This document shows, piece by piece, positions 59,663 through 64,000 of a stretch of 64,000 nucleotides of DNA. Every line of letters begins with the position of its first letter. The first letter of the stretch is position 1. This DNA is from Antitrichia curtipendula (taxonomy: Eukaryota > Streptophyta > Bryopsida > Hypnales > Leucodontaceae), in NCBI GenBank assembly GCA_951230915.1, contig OX579642.1, forward strand, positions 8,556,001-8,620,000. Reading direction: 5' to 3'. The notes beneath the pieces were generated by a model. It worked only from the letters and a program-made list of their open reading frames with translations. It did not search any database and had not been told where the DNA came from. Made by a program: the position numbers and the translations under genes.

Positions 59663-59786
59663 GGTAATTGCAAAGTAGGCCAAGTCATCAAGAATAATCT
59701 TTGGTCAATACCAACCTCACCGCCTACGGCTTGGTAGGTCCTAACTGGAAATTATTCTTAATAACTTGGCGTGCTTTGCAATTACC
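59663..59786. mobile_element. Small fold-back element, 124 bp
   Basis: GGTAATTGCAAAG at 59663-59675 is inverted at 59774-59786, and pairing continues (GCCAAGT, AAGAATAAT) to give arms of about 45 bp. It sits directly between the 59343 element and the TA-flanked element at 59789. Confidence 0.65.
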
Positions 59787-59788
59787 TA

Positions 59789-60316
59789 AGGTAGGTGGCT
59801 CAAAAAGCCACCCTTTAAGGGTTGTTGGACCTCTTTGACGGATTTTAGATGCCCTAAAATATTTTTACTTACTTTTCACTTGAAAAAAATGAATATGGAG
59901 TCTAACACAAGTGGTTTCATATTTTTGGAGCATTTATGAGTTATTTATGAATTTCCAAAGAATTTTGCCATAGGTACCTTCTTTATCTTAGGCCTTGCAA
60001 AACCCACACATGTATAGTCTGAAAAAAGATATGGCTTGACCAAAAACAAACATTGCCACATTCAAAAAGTAATACACAAGGTTCCTAAATGCAACCCTTA
60101 CTAAACTTAAATGGACCCTACATTCTTTTAACATTTGTAATTAAGAAGGCAATTGGGCAATCAATTCCCATTTAGAAAAATTTAAGTGGACACACCCTAG
60201 CTTTGAAATGGACCCTCCTTGACTCTTATTCCATTTGTCAACAATCCTTAATTATGCTCTCATGTTGTTGATAGTCCATTTCAGAAACACTTATTGTCCA
60301 TTTCAGAGTTCCCTAC
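59789..60316 (+). mobile_element. TA-flanked element, subtype 2, diverged
   Basis: The left end AGGTAGGTGGCTC follows TA at 59787-59788. The interior (CTTTAAGGGTTGTTGGACC, ATTTTTGGAGCATTTATGAG) matches subtype 2 for about 220 bp. The right end is decayed; TCCATTTCAGAG near 60300 resembles the family's right end. Confidence 0.6.
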
Positions 60317-61408
60317 ATGGTTGTTTGAAGAAGACCTACCTTGGTCCCTTACACTCAACTCTTTTCATCCTCACAGCAAGGAAAACTACTAGTGTACAAG
60401 TGCAGGATGCAAGTCCTTTAATTCCCAATTGTCTTTAGTTGCGTAAAAAGACATACATAGTGCCGCAAATGGCTATAAGTGATTCAAACTTTTCAATAGC
60501 ATTACAATATGTCTATCTCTTGAATGGATAGTCACTTCCACTATACCCAATTTAAATGTACTTGTTATACATGTGGCATCTATTGATAGGACATAAATTT
60601 TTTTTAATTCCCAAACCCAAACCCACCCACTCTATTTGTAATTTCAGATTGCAACTTCGGATGCAATTGATATGGGATATATTGCCATATTGCCATATCC
60701 ATGTCCGTATTGTGTAATTTTGTATTTGTATATGTCTTCTATATTCATACCCGTATCCATATCCTAAAGTGACAGCCATTGATTTTTGACAAATCAATGG
60801 TGTGGGATTGGTTTCAGTTTTTTTGCTGTGAGTAGATCAATGGTCTGCAATTTTTGAGAATCAAAAATCCGGGGGAGGGGATTAATCAAAAACATGTTGT
60901 TCGCATCTTTTTAAGGATAGTCTTTGACTGGGACAAGCTAGCTTTAATTAGACATTCGTTATTCCTTTTGCAATTCTTTTCTCTGTGTATTTTACTCACA
61001 TTATTATGCTACTCACTGGATATGCAGAAAACTAATGGGATTGGCGATCATGTTAGTCCTGTCCAAGACCATTTCCATGGAGTGCTTCACAGAGATTTGA
61101 GCAGAGATTGTGTGAGGTGGGGACCTACCCATCATGTGGAAAGTGGAGCTGATTGCTGTGAAGCAGGCCCAAACAACTACCAAAAGTAGTGAGAAAGAAA
61201 AAAAAAGAAAAAAAGTTAGGTGTAGGGCAAGCCATGGACTCCATTGAGTGGTATTGTGCTCGAGAATGTAAGCGGAAATCTAGGTTGCCTTTTAAGTTAC
61301 ATCCGTGAGGCCACGTGATGGTGGACTGGCTTACCCTACGTAAAGAATTGAGGAAATTGAAGCACCCGGTGCCCGTGTTCAAGGGTTGGCGTACATCAGT
61401 TTTAACCC
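60317..61408. other. Intergenic sequence, mixed composition
   Basis: No gene is recognised. An open stretch at about 60854-61189 includes a hydrophobic run (FLLQFFSLCILLTLLC) and then a His/Cys-rich part, but no known domain. Variants of CCATATCC recur at 60690-60770. Confidence 0.35.
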
Positions 61409-61412
61409 ATAA

Positions 61413-61643
61413 CCCTCGAAGGATGGGCTGGTCACCATGGAAATAAGTCCTTTTGGGGTACCTTGTGAATCATTTGCTTAAACTACAAACCCAAGAGCAT
61501 TCACTCATTGGAGGGCAAACTATTGTATCAAGACTTCCCATTTTCACGGAAAACTCCAAGGATGAACATCTACACTTCTGTCTTACATAGAAGGATTCTC
61601 TATCATCCATCATACACTTAGTGTCCGGGGCGTCCTTCTAGGA
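61413..61643. mobile_element. TTAA element type D, 231 bp (D2)
   Basis: The left end CCCTCGAAGGATGGG follows ATAA (one change from TTAA, 61409-61412). The right end is the complement of TCCTAGAAGGACGCC before TTAA at 61644-61647. The interior matches D1 in reverse. Confidence 0.65.
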
Positions 61644-61704
61644 TTAAACAACATTTGAGAACTTGGGAGGCTTGCTCAAACTTGGAATTTGAAATCTTTC
61701 TTAA

Positions 61705-61777
61705 CCCCTAAAGAACCAAGTGTCCGTTCAACATACGCAAATTTGACTACACAGTCATGGGCTCCATCCTTTACGAG
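61705..61777. mobile_element. Very short TTAA element, 73 bp
   Basis: TTAA at 61701-61704 and 61778-61781, with ends CCCCTAAAGAACCAAG and CTCGTAAAGGATGG. Only the termini of the family remain, as expected for an internal deletion derivative. Confidence 0.6.
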
Positions 61778-61781
61778 TTAA

Positions 61782-63415
61782 ATGGGCATCATGTAGCTTG
61801 TTTACATGACTAATCAATGATGAGCTTTAATTTTCCCTCCTCAAAGCCATGGGCAACCTCAAAGCCACTATTCAAAAATAAATTAATCAAACTTTCCAAT
61901 GTAAAAAGTACAAAGTTCAAATTGTGATTCTAAACCCGAGATTGAGATTCATAGATGTATTTTGTGAAGACAAAGATAATGATACCAAATAAGTTCATGT
62001 ATAGTTGAGTATGAGACGAGTTTTCCTGAAGATTCTCTGAAAATTCAACCCTTGGGGTTGGGATTGTCCTACAAGGATTGATTGTATTTGGTGACTTCCA
62101 CCATTCTTTATATTCTAGCTTACTATTTTTTATTTATATTGTACTAGAATGGATCCTATTGCATTAAAAAATACTAAAAATGCTTCATTGAGTTGCAAGG
62201 TTTCATTGAGAAGATGTTTGGATTTCATTGGAATTTAGGAAGAACAAATGAATGAAAATTTGTGGATGAAAATATGACGGATGCATGAACCTATGATACA
62301 ATTTGCATTTAATATAAGAGGTTCTTTGCACATGATTCAACAAAATGCAATTTGCAATGTGATTGTTTTTATTTGAATGTAAATGTCTCTAGGGATTTTT
62401 GAGATGTTAGAAATTCTTTAGTATTGGAGTTTTGGATCACGCCTTCTTTCTTGCTACAAATTTTTTTTTAACTCATTTATATTTACTCATCTAATTTAGA
62501 ACATTTGTGTTTGAGTGACATTATTCATCAACTATAGAAGGGTCTCATTGATCTTGAAGAGAGTCCAAGTATCTTGGAAAGTATAATTTTCCTAATTATA
62601 GGATATGTTTGATGTTTATAATCTCATGGATTCCAAAGAATTAAGGGTTGTCATTTTGATGTTGATGTCTAAAAGTTAATTTTAAGATCCTAAGAGCATT
62701 TTCCTCAATTGACACATTTTGTTTGGAAGGAAGAAAATTCTTTGGACTTGTCAAAAATTGCATAATTATGTCAAAATAGCCAAGGGAGTTTTAAGGATCA
62801 TTAGACATTATGGAGTTTTTGCACCCTACTACTTACCTTTATGGTTTTGCCCTATGGTTTCAGAATGATTCATTTGGAACATCATATTTTTATTTTTCTG
62901 GGCATGAAGTATTGTAGCTAGGGAATGTTTTCTTCTTCTAATTATAACTATTGCCAATCTTAAACAAAACCACTAGGCTGATTGCTACATCTAATTGTAA
63001 CCCTTATTTGAAAACAACCCATATGAAACTTTTGCCAAAAATGTAAATGGCCAAAATAAGATAACTTAGATTTGATCTTGGATATGCCTTTTTAATTTCA
63101 TAATCTAATTGTTTACACTCTTACCTTTTTAACTTGATCACCTGATAGACCATCATAGTATAATCCAAGTAGTTTGAATGTGAGACAAGTATGCTCCAAA
63201 GCATGATAGTATGGTAAGTGTGCAAGATATTCCAAAATGGCTTTGTTAAGCAAGGATCAAATTTAAAAAAGTCCAAGTGTTGTATCCAAAAAATACATGC
63301 TAAGATGCATCAACAATACCAATAATCCCCAATGTCTTTGTTGTCTTTATTTCACTAGAAAATATTTGAAGGAATATTAATGTGTCTTGTGGGAAGCAAC
63401 ACATTCCTCACTACA
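61782..63415. other. AT-rich intergenic sequence
   Basis: No gene or complete element recognised. Confidence 0.4.
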
Positions 63416-63759
63416 AACCCCTATTTTGGCAATGTAGATTCTCTTTTCGTGTAGGAAGAGATGAATAGTCATTAATTATGGCAAAGTTCTTGGTGCTATT
63501 GTAGCACATTCTAATTGGCTACAAGATTCTCAATATTACAACCAATCTTTGGCGGATTGTGCAAACAACCCTTGGTTGGAAATAGGAAGGTCTTTATGAC
63601 TAGTATGGATTGAACATAATCTTCATCTAAAAGATTCATAGTAATTATGTTTTGAGAATAAAAATTTGAAAAATTATAGAAACCTTCGAAACTCTCTAGT
63701 TTTGCATAGAGAAAAAAATTTCCACTAAAGAAACCCGCCTTGCAGATATGTGTAACTGC
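63416..63759 (+). repeat. Dispersed repeat E, copy 3
   Basis: Uninterrupted across the point where copy 1 carries the MITE. It is cut at its right end by the TTAA element at 63764. Confidence 0.7.
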
Positions 63760-63763
63760 TTAA

Positions 63764-64000
63764 CCTCTAAAGTCCCAAAGTCCCTGAAGATGACTCTTGG
63801 AATTTTGAGTAGGATTGTATTATTTGAATTTTTGACATTATTTTTTTAATTATTTTTTGAAGATAGTAAATCAGATTAGCTTTGGAAGAATATATGTTTT
63901 TTTCAATCGGTGCCCGGGAGCAAAAGTTATGCCATCCTAAGTCTAAAATCCAACTCAAGGGGCAACCCCCCAAAAATTACAATTTTTTTTAAAATTAATA
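63764..64000. mobile_element. TTAA element type B, left part, runs off the window (B4)
   Basis: TTAA at 63760-63763 followed by CCTCTAAAGTCCC. The interior includes the CAATCGGTGCCCGGGAG segment of type B. It is inserted in a family E repeat. Confidence 0.8.

Noticed and set aside
60854..61189. 111-codon open frame with a hydrophobic segment as a membrane protein gene
   Set aside because: First half is AT-rich non-coding-like sequence, second half has no known domain, and no flanking exon could be found.

Overview
This is nuclear DNA of a land plant. It is AT-rich and gene-poor, with interrupted genes and plant-specific families. Two intact protein genes can be modelled to the base, both on the minus strand: an alpha-expansin (21061-23402, three exons, 252 aa) and a PORR-domain organelle RNA-binding protein (53559-56041, two exons, 375 aa). 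The lineage cannot be fixed from the sequence. A recognisable plant piggyBac transposase and very dense small DNA transposons are compatible with a non-seed plant, but that is a guess.

The rest is mostly transposable-element debris, much of it nested. The largest element is a 6.9-kb GC-richer piggyBac-like transposon (36417-43339) flanked by TTAA. It sits inside a CACTA-type palindromic MITE (36278-43407, CTT duplications), which appears to sit inside an older TTAA element. The transposase keeps its catalytic aspartates and Cys-rich tail but is broken by a frameshift and two TGA codons. An unrecognised frame (36761-37597) lies upstream of it, and a dense array of CCAA-N-TTGG-like motifs fills its 3' end.

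Around it are several short families without coding capacity. (1) TTAA-flanked elements of about 0.07-2.5 kb, most with termini CCCCTAAAGGACC: 10359, 15274, 16223, 28344, 32261, 33506, 34282, 45652, 61705 and 63764, plus a related type at 35128 and 61413. One has its pre-insertion site preserved at 57219 in another copy of the host repeat. (2) TA-flanked elements with termini AGGTAGGAGGCT and three kinds of interior: 2372, 3155, 4059, 4854, 9608, 11506, 19065, 47804 and 59789. (3) CACTA-like MITEs at 5760, 6323, 14365 and 36278. (4) PIF/Harbinger-like MITEs at 32103 and 48443. (5) Older dispersed repeats named E, F, G and H here.

Layout: 1-19.4 kb repeats; 19.4-21 kb unassigned, simple repeats; 21-24.2 kb expansin and upstream region; 24.2-36.2 kb AT-rich DNA with TTAA elements; 36.3-43.4 kb nested piggyBac; 43.4-48.9 kb repeats plus a fragment with one C2H2 finger; 49-53.5 kb higher-GC sequence with no gene recognised; 53.5-56.6 kb PORR gene and a tandemly repeated upstream region with telo-boxes; 56.6-64 kb repeats. 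The two intact genes have unrelated roles (cell-wall loosening and organelle RNA processing), and nothing suggests a cluster or shared regulation.
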